A stretch of 64,000 nt of DNA from Atherinomorus stipes (GCA_023101725.1 JALJCO010012813.1:62001-126000), one strand, 5' to 3'; counted from the first letter of the stretch, positions 13,347-31,660 are shown. The notes: a model not told the origin generated them from the letters alone. Program-made: numbers and translations.

Positions 13347-13654
13347 CACTGCAAAAACTCAAATCTTACCAAGTACATTTTTGTAATTTCTGGTCAAAAT
13401 ATTTAAACACACCCAAAATAAGACAAAATTATAAAAAAAAAAAACATTTCAGTGACATATAAGATCTTGTTTAAGGCAATGCATCTTATTTCAAGAAAAC
13501 TTATCAAGAAATAAGATGGATTGCCTTAAACAAGATCTTATATCTCACTGAAATGTTTCTTTTTAAGTAATTTTGTCTGATTTTGAGTGTGATGAGATAT
13601 TTTGACTAGAAATTAGAAAAATGTACTTGCTAAGATTTGAGTTTTTGTAGGGGT
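13347..13654. mobile_element. Palindromic foldback MITE (CACTGCAAAAACTC family), full copy
   Basis: The left arm starts cactgcaaaaactcaaatct; the right arm ends aagatttgagtttttgtag. The two roughly 150-bp arms are near-perfect reverse complements that meet at about 13500 (ataagatggattgcc / ggcaatgcatcttat). Related copies: 15476, 20167 and 46585. Confidence 0.8.
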
Positions 13655-13717
13655 GTGTGTGTGTGTGTGTGCGGGGGAGGGAAGGGGGGTCTGGAGGCTG
13701 TGTTTCCTGGGAGACAA

Positions 13718-13850
13718 AAAAGATGAACCACTATGGGCCCTGGCGAAGGCCCTCAACCCCCCCAACTCCTCCCTGAGCCCAGAAACATGGGAGTCCACTG
13801 CTGTCTAGTAAGATGTGCAAGAGATGGCAAAAATTTCCCAATTATTATTA
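13718..13850 (+). repeat. 5'-truncated SINE copy
   Basis: The stretch aaccactatgggccctggcg and the following block parallel the SINE body at 1335-1450 (aaccactgtggacccctgag), ending in an ATT microsatellite. The tRNA head is missing. Confidence 0.5.
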
Positions 13851-15120
13851 TTATTATCATTATTATTATGTGATCAATGTTCAAAATAGTATTTGTTGTC
13901 ATGTTTTAGTTCTTTAACGAGATGTTCAGACACAGAAAAGATCTAAAATCCATCATGATGCTGCTTTGCTCCTCCTAAAAAGACATCAGCTCCCAAAACA
14001 ATTAGTGGACTTTTGGATTCAGCGCGACATAAGGCGAACGGACTCGTGACACACACCACAATGTCAGCTTTCTTACTGTCATTAGTTATGCTCTGACTTA
14101 AACCTCGACATGTAAATGAGGAAATGAAGAGACGGTTCTGTTCTGGCGTCCTCTCACGTGAAAGTAAGAAGCAGATGAAGTCAGCTGAAGCTCCGATTGC
14201 ATGCGAAGCACATGTCTTCTGATTTATGCCGCTGTAAATGTCATGTTCATCATCCAGCTCCGAGCACTCGCCTGATGGCAAGATAAGCATCTTGTTTTAC
14301 TTGGCAAGCAAGATAAAGTGCCAGTTTGGTAAATACAAGTAAATAAATGCATAAATGAATTCATTTAAAAATGAATCCTGGACTTCCATCTGGAAGGTGG
14401 GATAGTTTTCCATATTTATGACTTCTTTTTTCTTTTTTAAAAACTAGTATTTGTCCTCATCGTCCCTCTTTCTCATCTCATATGCAATCATTCCCAGCTC
14501 CACCTCCTCCAGAAACCAGAACTTCTTGCTGGAACAGGTTCAGATTCCCACCTGCAGGGCATCCCTGCAGGTTCTTCTCCAGTCTTCATCTCACCATCCA
14601 GTCAATCTAAGTCTTAACTATTTCATCTCAGTTCAGCCACGCTCACCTTCTGTACCACCACACAACCAACCTGCCTCCCTGTTTCTGACTCAGGTCTTCG
14701 CTCTTTCCTGAGTTAAATGCACAAAAGATCCATCATGCATGGAGAACAACAAAATCCCATTCATTTCATAATCAGGGTTCACAGTAATCACTCGTCTAAT
14801 TTAGAGGAGCTAAACATGTCTGAACGCACGCTGATAAAACTTCACCCTGCATGCACAGATGAACTAAAACATGCAAACAAATCCTGCATGATGATGGTAA
14901 CAGAATCATGTATTAGAAATGCGCCTGTGTCAAGGTTATTATAGTTAATTAAAACTAATGAAAACATAAAAAATAAAATTGAAAAAACATTTTTGTTACT
15001 GGAATAAAAATTAAAATGACAGTTTGAAAAAAACTAAACTGTATTGTGTCTTTACAAAACTAACTAAAACTAACAAATTATTGCAAAAACATCCTTAGTT
15101 TTAGTCTTTGTGAATTTATT

Positions 15121-15122
<2 letters not shown>

Positions 15123-15175
<53 letters not shown>

Positions 15176-15221
15176 ATATTTAATATTTATCTAAATTAAT
15201 TATAAATTAATATTATCTAAG

Positions 15222-15262
<41 letters not shown>

Positions 15263-15300
15263 TTTAAATATTATATACAAATTTGATATTTATATATATA
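15123..15300. repeat. AT-rich microsatellite cluster
   Basis: Two long (AT)n runs separated by AT-only sequence, inside the composite element. Confidence 0.9.
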
Positions 15301-15475
15301 TATTCACTTATTTATATAAATTCATATTAAAATTTAATTTATCAAATATATTACATTGACATTAACTATTAATCTATTTACTTTTTTTTTTTAATATATT
15401 TTTTCTACCAATTTTACTCTGAGTGACTTTCTGATGATTTTGAATATTGCAAATATCTCAAATTTATGAAAAAGA

Positions 15476-15803
15476 ACCCCTACAAAAAACTGAAACACAG
15501 TCAGAATATCTCATCACACTCAAAATAAGACAAAATTACTTTTACAATAAAAAAAAAAAAGTCTTGGCCACTCTTAAATAAGTAAAAAAAGATTTTTTTT
15601 TTTTTCTAATAAGCAAAAAAAAGTTGCCAATGGCATAAGATCTTGATAAGATTTCTGGAAATAAGATGCACTGATTTAAAACAAGTTCGTATATCTCACT
15701 GAAATATTTCTCTTTAGGTAATTTTGTCTTATTTTGAGTGTGATGAGATATTTTGACTAGAAATTAGAAAAATGTATTTGCTAAGATTTGAGGTTTTGCA
15801 GTG
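15476..15803. mobile_element. Foldback MITE (CACTGCAAAAACTC family), nested copy
   Basis: It shares tctcatcacactcaaaataa and the inverse ttattttgagtgtgatgaga with the copy at 13347 and ends ggttttgcagtg. It is inserted in the composite element 14930-15974. Confidence 0.7.
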
Positions 15804-16064
15804 TAAGCATTTTCCAAAAAATAAAAGCAAATAAAAATGAGCAAATCTGCTCAATAAACTAACTAAAACTAACTGAATTGAAAAACAAAAAGTAAAAAAA
15901 AAAAAAAAAACAAAACAAAAAAAACCAACAAAAAACTGAAACTAATTAAAAATCCCAAACTATTATAACCTTGACCTGTGTGGCCACTGCAGCACCTCAG
16001 AGATTGCATTACCTGAGAAACCTTTGCTCTCCATGATTCAGTCTTTACTGCCTGATAACACACT

Positions 16065-16070
16065 TTTAAT
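16065..16070 (-). terminator. Candidate polyadenylation signal of KCNK17
   Basis: The minus strand reads ATTAAA about 90 nt past the stop codon. This is a common variant of AATAAA and the first such hexamer downstream. No downstream GU-rich element was tested, so this is only a candidate. Confidence 0.35.
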
Positions 16071-16157
16071 TATAGCCCATAATGACCGGCTGTGCTCCCC
16101 AAATCCTAATCTTACAGCTAACTAGGCCAGCTGACTGAAACCTTGGCCGTGGGTGGA

Positions 16158-22835
<6,678 letters not shown>

Positions 22836-23598
22836 CTTGGCCTGGCGATGATGCGTCTGTGCTTCTGGGCTGATGGTGACCTGCCGGCTTCTCCTGTTGC
22901 ATTGCAGGCAAATGAACCTGTGCTACTGTTTCAATCACTTCAGTGGCCTGACATGCAAATCTTGAGGAGCAAAAGAAGATGAGGAAGAGACGGCTGCATG
23001 GGTACGACCGGGAATACGGTCAGATTTGTGCGTCTATGGATGAAATGAACATCAAAATCTGGATGCATTTAAAAAACATTTAAAAAAATTCCTGAGTTTG
23101 TTGTGTTTTGTTTATTTTTCACCTTTTTGAACAAACCAAAGAAGCGTGAAGGGGAGAGCCATCCTCCTTTTTCCAGCTGACATCACCATCTAGATTAATG
23201 TGTTTGTTTAAGATAGCTCTCCGTGCTCAATTCACCAGGTTTCCCATCAGCAGGATGTGGACTCACACACGTGACTTTACACAAAAGAAATAAAACAACT
23301 CATATTTGAAATTTATGTTTCTAACAGAGTACATACACAAACTAAGTGAAAAAAAAAAACCAAAGGATGCAACATCTGATTAAAGACTTTGGTTTAACTG
23401 AGGTAGAATACAAAACAAAACCACATTTTCCAGCTTAAGCATCACAGAATGAACAAATAAACATAAAAACGGTTTTCTAACAAGCAAATGGCTGCTACAT
23501 TTTCTCATTATAACACGACAGGTACAGAAAACCTTTAAACCAAACTCTGCATGTTCTAGCAAGCTAATGTGACTTGCAGATTTTTTTTCAGTCCATAA
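22836..23598. other. Short intergenic gap between KCNK16 and KCNK17
   Basis: These 763 bp must hold the 3' UTR of KCNK16 and the 5' flank of KCNK17. I see no repeat family and no clear TATA box; one AATAAA hexamer is noted separately. Confidence 0.6.
23111..23116 (-). terminator. Candidate polyadenylation signal of KCNK16
   Basis: An AATAAA on the minus strand lies about 480 nt past the KCNK16 stop and about 275 nt before the KCNK17 start codon. If used, it leaves very little space for a separate KCNK17 promoter. Confidence 0.3.
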
Positions 23599-23816
23599 TC
23601 AGATCTTAGATATGTCTTCTAGTTTACTGGAGGATACCTCCTCCACCTCCTCCTCCTCCACCTGTTTCTTAAAGCCTGGATGTGTCAGGACAACCACGTT
23701 CTCCATTATTCTGGCTCCCATGTTGAGGATGAGAGCAAGCCAAGCCAGCGCGAAGATGATCCAAATGCCCGCGAGGCTGCGGTACACAGAGATGTACTCC
23801 TTTCCCGGGTCCGTCC
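23599..23816 (-). CDS. kcnk16: KCNK16 exon 5 (TM4, C-tail, stop)
   Basis: The acceptor ccttgaag places [16 protein letters not shown] right after the phase-1 glycine. TM4 follows ([14 protein letters not shown]), then a tail with an EEEEVEE run ending EDISKI and TGA. The frame is open further upstream, but that part is intron. Confidence 0.93.
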
Positions 23817-25845
23817 CTTCAAGGAGAAACATGTCAGAGCGAGTTTGTGCCGACTCAGAGCGAAGATTAAAGCCGTTGCACATCGCTGCAAGAAAAATTC
23901 ATTTCATCTTGACAGGTGTGACCTCTGTGGCCTTTCCACCACGTTAGCGGTTGTTAGCCGTCTCTACTCACCCACCACGTAATCTCCAAAACCAATGGTG
24001 CTGAGGGTAATGAAGGCGAAGTAGAAGCCCTCGCCGAACGTCCAGCCTTCAACGTAGCTGAACAGCAGAGGAGGGATGACCAGGAACAGAAGGCTGCCGC
24101 TGATGAAGAAGAAACTCACTGCCAGGACTTCCACTGCTCGCTACACCGGGACAAGCCGCTTCGTTTAGGCTCCATCTTTCTGGACCAGGAATGGTTGCAC
24201 TTACAAAGACTTACCTTGTGGGGAACAACGGCCACCATGCCCCTCTCTAGTCGGCCCAGGTGGACGGTGAGACACTTGCCCAGCTGTTTTAGGAAAGCCA
24301 GGTTCAGTGGAATCCCGCACAGGGCGTAAAACACACAAAAAACCTGGCCGGACACAGTGCTCGGGGAGAGGTTACCGTATCCTGGGAATCAGACACGGGG
24401 GGCACGTTACAGCAGCACTACCAGACCCACAGACCTGAAATGCTCCATTTTTATCCCAAGCTCACCTATGGTTGTGACAACAGTGCCTGCGAAGAAGAAA
24501 GAGCTGCTGAAGTCCCAGTTACTGGGGTTGGTTGAGTTGCCAGAGGGGTTTACTCCCTTTTCCCAGGCAACTAAAATCACCTGCAGAAACACACACAGCC
24601 ATTCATTAAAATGAGGTCAAGTATAGATTTAAAACTGTTCAACCTATTTATGTCACGGGAGAAGACCTGTAATTACTTTGGCACGTTTTGAGTTTTGCAT
24701 AAATGACACGTTTATTGATTTTTACTGGGTCAGCCGCTGTTACATCATTTGACCTAATAAATAGATTTTCAGTCCCCACCAGATAATTACTGGTATTTAG
24801 ACACAACTACAGCCAGTCGTTGCCATAGCAACATTAATTCAATCATCTGTTGCCCCTCTAACGTACAAACATCTTAAGTTTGGTACAGTTTTTAAATAAT
24901 GAGTAATAACAAAGGAATTCATGCAACAACTTGTCATTACCCAACATGAGACATGTTCACAGCTTCAGCACAGATAAAATACATAACACAATGAAATTAA
25001 ATGACACTACAAGGTCATCTTGGTCTAGTAAGGCACTAGACATTTTTCATTATCATCAAAATAAAAAAGTTTTGGTTCCATACGATTAGGGATGTAACGA
25101 TGAAAATTGTATATCACGGTTATTGTGACTAAAATGATCACAGTTATCATTATGATCGCGTTATTATTGAAATACCTCCCCGGCATCTTTAAAAATATCC
25201 AAAATGGGTCTAGATGTCTACTTTGTCCTCTTTAAAAGGGGGTAAAAATCTCCAGAACTGTCCACGTGGGTGGCTTTTCATGAATGAAATAATGCAAACT
25301 GGGACTGCTGCTGCTTTTCCAGCAATAAGCAGCAACACAGTGAGTTTTTCAAAGTGCAGCAATCAGTCATGGCTTTAATGGTAATTAAAATTTGAAACGG
25401 TATTACAAATCATTGGGAATTTTATCACGGTTAATCATTTTATCGGTTAGCGTTACATCCCTACATAAGATAGTGTCTGAATATTTAAATTTAGAGAACA
25501 GAGACCAGAGATTTGGAGATCAGAGATCCATCATTTTGCTGCCATTAGTAGTAGCTATAATACCATGTTTACGGTACTTCAGAGAGAGAAAAGAAAAAGA
25601 ATAGATAAATAAAGAGTGATTTTAAAGGGAACCTTGACAAACTTCTCTAGAGCAGGTCCGTCCAGGCAGGTGTAATTAGCCAAGAAATGAAGCTTCTCCA
25701 GCTGGAAGTGGTTTCGGTTGTTGCTCTCCGCCTCTCGCTCCAGCATCTGGAAGATGATGGCCCCGATCAGCAGGTACGTGAAGTGGGCCAGGATCAACAG
25801 GGCCGTGCAGTTCAGTTTGACCTCAACCAGCTGAAACCTCGCCAT
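23599..25845 (-). CDS. kcnk16: KCNK16 (TALK-1) two-pore-domain K+ channel, complete, 5 exons
   Basis: This is a plasma-membrane background K+ channel; in mammals TALK-1 is pancreatic and alkaline-activated. The coding exons are 25633-25845, 24466-24580, 24215-24381, 23972-24140 and 23599-23816, giving 293 residues with consistent phases. Seen: TM1, cap motif NYTCLDG with Cys60 and a glycosylation sequon, a second sequon NST, filter [45 protein letters not shown], filter [10 protein letters not shown], then [18 protein letters not shown], which is close to mammalian KCNK16. Arg234 keeps the pH-sensing basic residue. The C-tail is short and rich in Glu/Val/Ser. The in-frame TTG just upstream is not the start; ATG at 25845 is. 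The gene is compact (2.2 kb), and its stop is 763 bp upstream of the KCNK17 start. Confidence 0.94.
23972..24140 (-). CDS. kcnk16: KCNK16 exon 4 (TM3, P2 loop)
   Basis: The exon is 169 nt; the acceptor ggtgtag precedes an Arg-Ala-Val start, then TM3 with [28 protein letters not shown] and filter TIGFGDYVV. Donor GTGG|gtgagt. The intron to exon 3 is only 74 bp. Confidence 0.93.
24215..24381 (-). CDS. kcnk16: KCNK16 exon 3 (filter 1, TM2)
   Basis: The exon is 167 nt, acceptor ttcccag, donor AAG|gtaagt. It encodes [34 protein letters not shown] and a linker ending VVPHK. Confidence 0.94.
24466..24580 (-). CDS. kcnk16: KCNK16 exon 2 (P1 loop)
   Basis: The exon is 115 nt, acceptor ttctgcag, donor ATAG|gtgagc. 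It encodes VILVAWEKG, sequon [15 protein letters not shown] and TVVTTIG. The length and phase are identical to KCNK17 exon 2. Confidence 0.94.
25087..25463. mobile_element. hAT-like MITE (TAGGGATGTAAC ends)
   Basis: The ends are tagggatgtaac and gttacatcccta, flanked by catacgat and cataagat, an 8-bp target duplication with one change. It lies in KCNK16 intron 1. A partial inverted relative starts at 31420. Confidence 0.78.
25633..25845 (-). CDS. kcnk16: KCNK16 exon 1 (start codon, TM1, cap)
   Basis: The exon has 71 codons beginning [10 protein letters not shown], then TM1, an acidic cap helix and NYTCLDG, ending EKFVK in phase 0 at donor AAG|gttccc. The GTTCCC donor is weak, but the position and phase match KCNK17 exon 1. 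Confidence 0.91.
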
Positions 25846-26984
25846 CAACCTCCTGCAGCACCAGAAAGGCCAAAAACTGCTGATGCTCGACCCAGATGAT
25901 TCAGAGAGGACGAAGAGGGAGAGTTTTGGTCAGACGGAAGGATCTCATGAAGAATTCCCCAAAGATGATGCTCATCTCTCCAGACTGTGGCATTCTGCTT
26001 AAAAAATGAGAAAAGGAAGGAGTGAAAATGACCACAGAGGCTGATGCAGGGCGATCGATGTTTAGGAAAGCCTTATGGATGTAATGTTCCCTCTCTGATT
26101 GGTCAGAGCTCCATGGATGTTGATTTAGGGTTACCTGGGCGACAACCAAACACCTCTCCTCCATTAGTGCGACATCTGGACACACTTTCTACCGTTTCCA
26201 CTGACAAGGAAGCAGCGGCAGCAGCTTGTCAGCAGAACAAAAGTTAATGTTTTACCTGCGAGCACCTGCAGCTGTGAAGTGCTGATACCGTTTTCCTCAG
26301 GTGCTGGATAATAGAGCTGCTTGGTTCTTTCCTGTAAATGGGAAGCTTGTGGAAAATGAAGTGCATCTAAAACAACAAACGACTGGAATCCTTAGCCAGA
26401 GCATTAACAGCAGTTAAACTGTCAAAGGACATAAACTGTGCTTATCTTTGTATAAACACTTCAGAGTTTCATCGCTCTACATGCGCAGAAGTCTGCGGAA
26501 CAATTGCCAGATGTTTCCACACAATCAGGAGCCAAAAGTGTTTATGGACACATGAGAGGAAGGAGATGACATTCTGGAGAGCTGTAATGAAGGCTGTTTG
26601 ATTATGAGCCATAAAGCAAAGAGCTGAGAGAGAAGCTGATGGAGATCAGCGACTTCACAGTTTACAGGCAGCGTGTTAAACATGTCTGTTAGGATATCAG
26701 AGAAGTGCTGGCTCCAGCAATTACACATACAATCATTCCATCTCTGATAAACTCCACCGGGGGCTTCAGAAAATGCAAATATTTATAATATTTGATGTCA
26801 CAACAAATCGTTTCCTCATCGGGTGATGGGTATGAATCCATGGAGGACAGTTTAGACTCGTCATGCAGCCGTGCTGGACTACATTCACGCTGCGGGCAAA
26901 AGTCACTCAAATCTGACTTTTATTTTGCCATAAATGATCCAGATCTGATCTTATTACAGTCTGAACAGCACAAATCTGATTTTT

Positions 26985-27375
26985 GGGAGGAACTGTGTCA
27001 CGCTTTTCAAACGCTCCAGCAGTTTAAACTACATATATAAGCTAAATATGTTCCCCTCGCCACTACAGAAACGAATTTGGTGTTAAATATTAGTTTTTAT
27101 GCGTCTAATTTCCAACATGGAAGTAAGATGGCTGACTGTACTGAGCCACCGAAGCTCTGGACCAATCTCGACATGTTTTACACCCATTTCATGATATTGC
27201 CCATGGAACAGACACAGATTCTGAAGGTAACAGATTTGGTTTTAGCACTGGCTTCCTCACTCACGTGGACGCGATTTGTAAACATTAATGGGTAATCGGA
27301 CTCCGATCGACGGAATAAAATGGAGCAGCCTGTTATGGAGCTGTATGCTCGACCCAGAGTCTGATTTGGAGTTTG
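26985..27375. repeat. Partial copy of the TTAA element at 50174
   Basis: A nearly 350-bp stretch, including aatatgttcccctcgccact and cagattctgaaggtaacaga, matches 50230-50530 in the same orientation. The ends are lost. Confidence 0.65.
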
Positions 27376-27445
27376 AAGTACATGCAGTACCACAGAGACC
27401 CTGACAAGTAAGTAAATTAGCAAACAAGTCATAGGCTAACAGTTA

Positions 27446-27901
27446 TGCTGCGTTCCAGTTGAACTCGGAAGTCAGAAATTCCCAGTTCCGAGTAGGAAGT
27501 TTCAACTGGAACGCCCCCCTGAAGTCGGATTTCCCACTCAGAAAGTCGGACAACTCTCACAGCTCCGAGTTCAGATTTATAGATGGCCGCACCCCGTGTT
27601 CGCGGTTTTAGAAGCTCCTGTAATGTTACATTTATTAACACTTCTTAAAAATATTTTGTTGCATTAAATCAGTCATACACGTAGTTTTGGTTCATACAGA
27701 TGTAGGGGGAAGCTGCTGTGGTGTAATTCACATTTTTCATGTGGTATATGTGAACGACAACGCCAGCTGTGCGAACAACGGCGTTAGCAAGCATGTTGTT
27801 TTGCTAAGCTGCTAACTGGTTTTCCAACCAGTGAACTGGAACGCAAGTTGGTCGGGTGTGACGTTCCCACTTCCCAGTTCCGAGGTAAATGGAACGCAGC
27901 A
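27446..27901. mobile_element. PIF/Harbinger-like MITE
   Basis: The tips are tgctgcgttccagttgaact and gaggtaaatggaacgcagca, with TTA on both sides (27443-27445 and 27902-27904). A 3-bp TWA target is the PIF/Harbinger hallmark. The interior carries repeated cggaactc/cagttccgag words. Confidence 0.72.
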
Positions 27902-29089
27902 TTAGCATTGAGCTGGGAGACATTTTCACTCACTGGTGTTGTTGTCTGTCCATGAGGTGTTTTTATGGTGGGAACTGCTAGAAACACATGCTAACACGTG
28001 TAGCATCCATATTTACTTCCGTAAACACAGCATGTTGCGCGTGACGTCACGTCTTCCTCTGCACAAACAGCTCATTTCAGGGCCGTTTAGAGTTCACTCT
28101 GAAGTACGATCAGGAGTCTGATTTGTTGGATTTTAGCATGAAGACCTGCAGCGTGAAAGTAGCCGTACATGCAGAATATGGTTTGTAGTGCTGACATAAG
28201 ACAGAACGCCACTGGAAAAAGAAACTGAATGAAGGCATTAGTTATTCTAAAAATCTGCATTAGCGGTTCCTTCATGGACACATAAGAAAACAGAAAATCA
28301 TTAAGCTTCTGTAAAGATTGCACACTTCTGCATACGTTATTTAAATGAACTAATCAATTAAAATGTTTAGGATGAAGGGTTCTGGCTTGGATAGAAAATA
28401 ATTGACAAATAAATTCCTCCTTGAATGTCATCAAACCTGGTCAGTTTAACGTGAGTTTTTTTTAGGATCAGATAGGACACACAGCCAACATATAACAAAA
28501 ATAATAAGAACAAAATAAACGTTTTAAGCTTGCCAAACATCCAGCTATCACTGCAGCTCGGTGTCCACCTCTAAGACATCTGCAAACAGCTGTTATTCCA
28601 GGAAACAGAGGCATGCAGGTATGAACCTGTTGATGCATTACTGCATCCTGGATGTTGATTAATGTTATATTCTATTGCAGCAACAACTGAGAAAATTTGA
28701 ATAATGACATTTGCTTCCCAAATTAAGGCACCTTTATCTCAAATTAATGACAGGAAGAGATTCAACCAGATGCAAAATCAGTCTTTTAGTCTTTAACTTG
28801 CAAGTGATAACAATTCAACACTACAGCAGGGTTTGCGACAGGTGCAATAGTAAATCTGGACCTCAGACGTTCAGCTGTTATGCATAAACATCCGTAAATA
28901 ATTTAAAAATCACCTGGAAGAATTGGCTGTCTGAACGGGATCCATGACATTTAGGCTCAAATGTTTATCCACCTGAACACACAACTGAAACTGTTGAAGA
29001 GAATAAAATAATAATTAGATGATGTTTTTTGACAAAAAAGTTAAAGGTCAGCTGTGATGTCTTAAACTGGTCACATTTTGTTGGGTTAA

Positions 29090-30074
29090 AGGTGCAGTGT
29101 GTAAAAAAAGAAAGGTCAATGGCAGAAAAATGTAATCTATACTTCAAAGCTGTGTTTCCTACTTATTGTGTAATCGCTGCACTAGAAAAGCTGTTCGGTG
29201 TTTATTTTCTTCATATGAGTCATTTATATCTACCGTACTTGCTGTGGGTCCACATGCACAGAAGCTGCCATATTTGTGCCACCATTTTCTACCAGGAGTG
29301 TCTCTGAATGGACAAAACAATGTGAGTGAAGTGGGGTCCTTTTTGAACTTTAAAACTCCCAGCTTTGTTTAGCTTGGGAGTTGGAGCACTGTTAAGGATA
29401 AGTAATGCCTTAAAAGACATTAAAAATAGTTACTCATCGTACAGTCATAGTTACACCTGAGTAGCCTGGAACACTAGTTGGTCAGTTTGGGTTCCCTCCA
29501 TTGGGAAATGATTTCCACTCCAGTAAAAAACTGACCAGACCAATTGCAGCGCGGGGGGCCGGACTCTACGACATGTCTTTTTCGGCGACTGATTTCTCTG
29601 ACCATAAACAGTAAAAATGGCGGCCACAGAGGAGCGACTATATTACGATGCCCTTTCTGATGTCTTAATGAGCTGCAAATGTCCTTAAACCTGCAACAAT
29701 TTGCTGCCCTGAAGACTTTCCTCCGTTTTTTCCTCTTAGAAGACGTTTGCGTCACTTCCGTGTTTCTCTGATTGGCTCTCTCCGGTTCACTTTCCTCCTG
29801 TTAGTCCCGCCTCTCGTCTCGCATTGGAAATCAGTCTCCAGCAGAGGGAGCCCACACTGACTTGCCGTGTATCTCAAACATGGCGTTAGTGGGGTTGGTG
29901 TACCAGGCTAACACCTAAGACCACTGGATCCACTCACAGGTGAAAACCTCTTTATGTCTGAGAGAATTTTGGCCCCCAACGGCTACCATACATTCACAAC
30001 AGTGCTTGACATATGAAATCATTGCTATACCCATCTTTACAGCTGGATGCCAGTAAATCTTACACTCTGCACCT
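29090..30074. mobile_element. TTAA-flanked non-autonomous element with nested insertion
   Basis: The tips are aggtgcagtgtgtaa and ttacactctgcacct with TTAA on both sides (29086-29089 and 30075-30078). A second element (29462-29910) is inserted in it. A sister copy at 54388 lacks that insertion. Confidence 0.8.
29462..29910. mobile_element. Mutator-like MITE nested in a TTAA element
   Basis: The tips are tagcctggaacac and gtgtaccaggcta. The flanks acacctgag (29453-29461) and acacctaag (29911-29919) form a 9-bp duplication with one change. The sister element at 54388 has the uninterrupted site (tacacctgagaccag near 54850). A 9-bp duplication suggests Mutator-like, by inference. Confidence 0.7.
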
Positions 30075-30692
30075 TTAACAACTTTTCAACTAAAACTCAT
30101 GTTTCAGTTTGTTGTGTGAACATTTGCAGTGTCTTGCATGTTTTAGGTTTTTCTTTCTTACTTTTTTAAAACTTGCCTTCAACTTTTTGCCAGTCAGATT
30201 TAGCTTTAAATGGCCAAAGCATGTTAACAAACTTTAGATTGTTTCTTGCTAGCTTACAACCTAATCCAGCAGACATATGAAAAAAACAATAAAGCTGATT
30301 TCATCATTTATATTATAAATGGAATTAATTAGATTTTCCATGTGCACAATTACATTCACATACAAAAATATATGCCGGCTCTTAAAATGTGCACCAGTGA
30401 CAGTTTAGATGCTTCTTTTCTTTGTTGCTCTGGACGATGAAGCATCCATGAGTCTTAGATTCTGATTTATCAGTTTATGTCTATTTTATCATAAAATCTT
30501 TTTATAGTCTTGTCTTTTGGATAAATGATTTTTCTGATTTTATCATTTCAGCATGTTATAAAATTCCAAGATTTCTTTTGCTGCTTTAGTTTCAACAGCA
30601 GCATTGTTCTGTTGATAAACCACAGTATTTCCCCACAGTCTTTCATTAAGTGATTAATTTCCTTGTTCTATCAGTATATATGTCATCCATAC

Positions 30693-30728
30693 CCCCCCCC
30701 CCCCCCCACACACACACACACACACACC
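30693..30728. repeat. Poly-C / (CA)n microsatellite
   Basis: A run of about 17 C's followed by CA units. Confidence 0.85.
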
Positions 30729-31419
30729 CACAAACCTCATTATTTTAAAACTGTATATGCTGTCTTATTTCACTTTGACTTGGTTTTCAAATGATTTTAA
30801 AATCACTGCATTCTGTTTTTCTTTTATTTATACTGTGTCACAAATATGACTTTAAAGACTGAGAAGCTGCCTTGGAAAAAGATTCAAGGCAGGCAAGATC
30901 CAAGATCCAAGGCTGGGATGCAAAGTGGGCAGCTGCTTGTCATACATCAAACAAATTAATGCAAAGCAACGCAAACATGTTGACAAGTTGTCTCTGGACG
31001 TACGCTGTGATCACCAGGTCAAGGTGAGTGCACAGAGGTAAAGTCAGTAAAATGAAGACCCTCTTTTAATTTGTGAGTTTTAAGGAAAAAAATACACTGT
31101 TCTTACCAGGCCACAAAAAGGTAAATCCAATCTCAGACGAAGATGGAAGAAATCTGGTCGGCTTTTCTCGCCAACGTTGCTTCAGCTCATTGAGATTTGC
31201 AGCTTTGGTTCCTGCAGCTCTCTGAAGGTCCCACCACAGCATCTCAGCCAGACTGGGGTCTGGAGTTGGACTGGATCATCAGAGGAGTTTATGGTACACT
31301 CAGTTACAGCAAGGTGCCCAGATCATCATGCCTCCACCACCGTGCTGGAGTGTTTGTGCCGGTGCCCTGTTTGGTTTTTTCTCCAAATGTACTGCTGTGC
31401 ATTGCAACTAGGGATGTAA

Positions 31420-31660
31420 TGATTACCGATAAAATGATTAACCATGATAAAATTACCAACGATTAGTAATACTGTTTCAAATTTCAATTATCGTTAAAAC
31501 AATGACTGATTACTGCACTTTGAAGCACTCCCAGTGATGCTGCTCATTGTCTGGAAAAGCAGCAGCAGTTCCAGTTTGCAACATTTAATTTATGAAAACA
31601 TGGTGGAAGGCAAAGAAGGTACCCACGTGGGCAGTTTAGATCCATTTTAGATATAAGCCT
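31420..31660. mobile_element. hAT-like MITE fragment (AGGGATGTAA end)
   Basis: It starts agggatgtaatgattaccga and continues with the inverse of the interior of 25087-25463 (agcagcagcagttccagttt). The second terminus is missing. Confidence 0.65.

Larger units (their letters stand above)
14930..15974. mobile_element. Composite element with TCAAGGTTAT ends and nested insertions
   Basis: The inverted tips are tcaaggttattatag and ctattataaccttga, flanked by the direct repeat cctgtg (14924-14929 and 15975-15980). Inside are AT microsatellites and a foldback MITE at 15476-15803. A diverged relative lies at about 41270-41700. Confidence 0.65.
1..16157. other. Gene-poor, repeat-rich 3' flank of KCNK17
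   Basis: I found no exon chain or conserved protein motif here on either strand. The content is AT-rich DNA with a tRNA-derived SINE, several MITEs, microsatellites, a Tc1-like relic and local duplications, listed separately. Stretches 3052-4237, 6351-8625, 10571-12130 and 13860-14930 show nothing I can name. Confidence 0.6.

Noticed and set aside
25845..25848. Start of KCNK16 three bases further upstream.
   Set aside because: The upstream codon is TTG; the first ATG in frame is at 25845.
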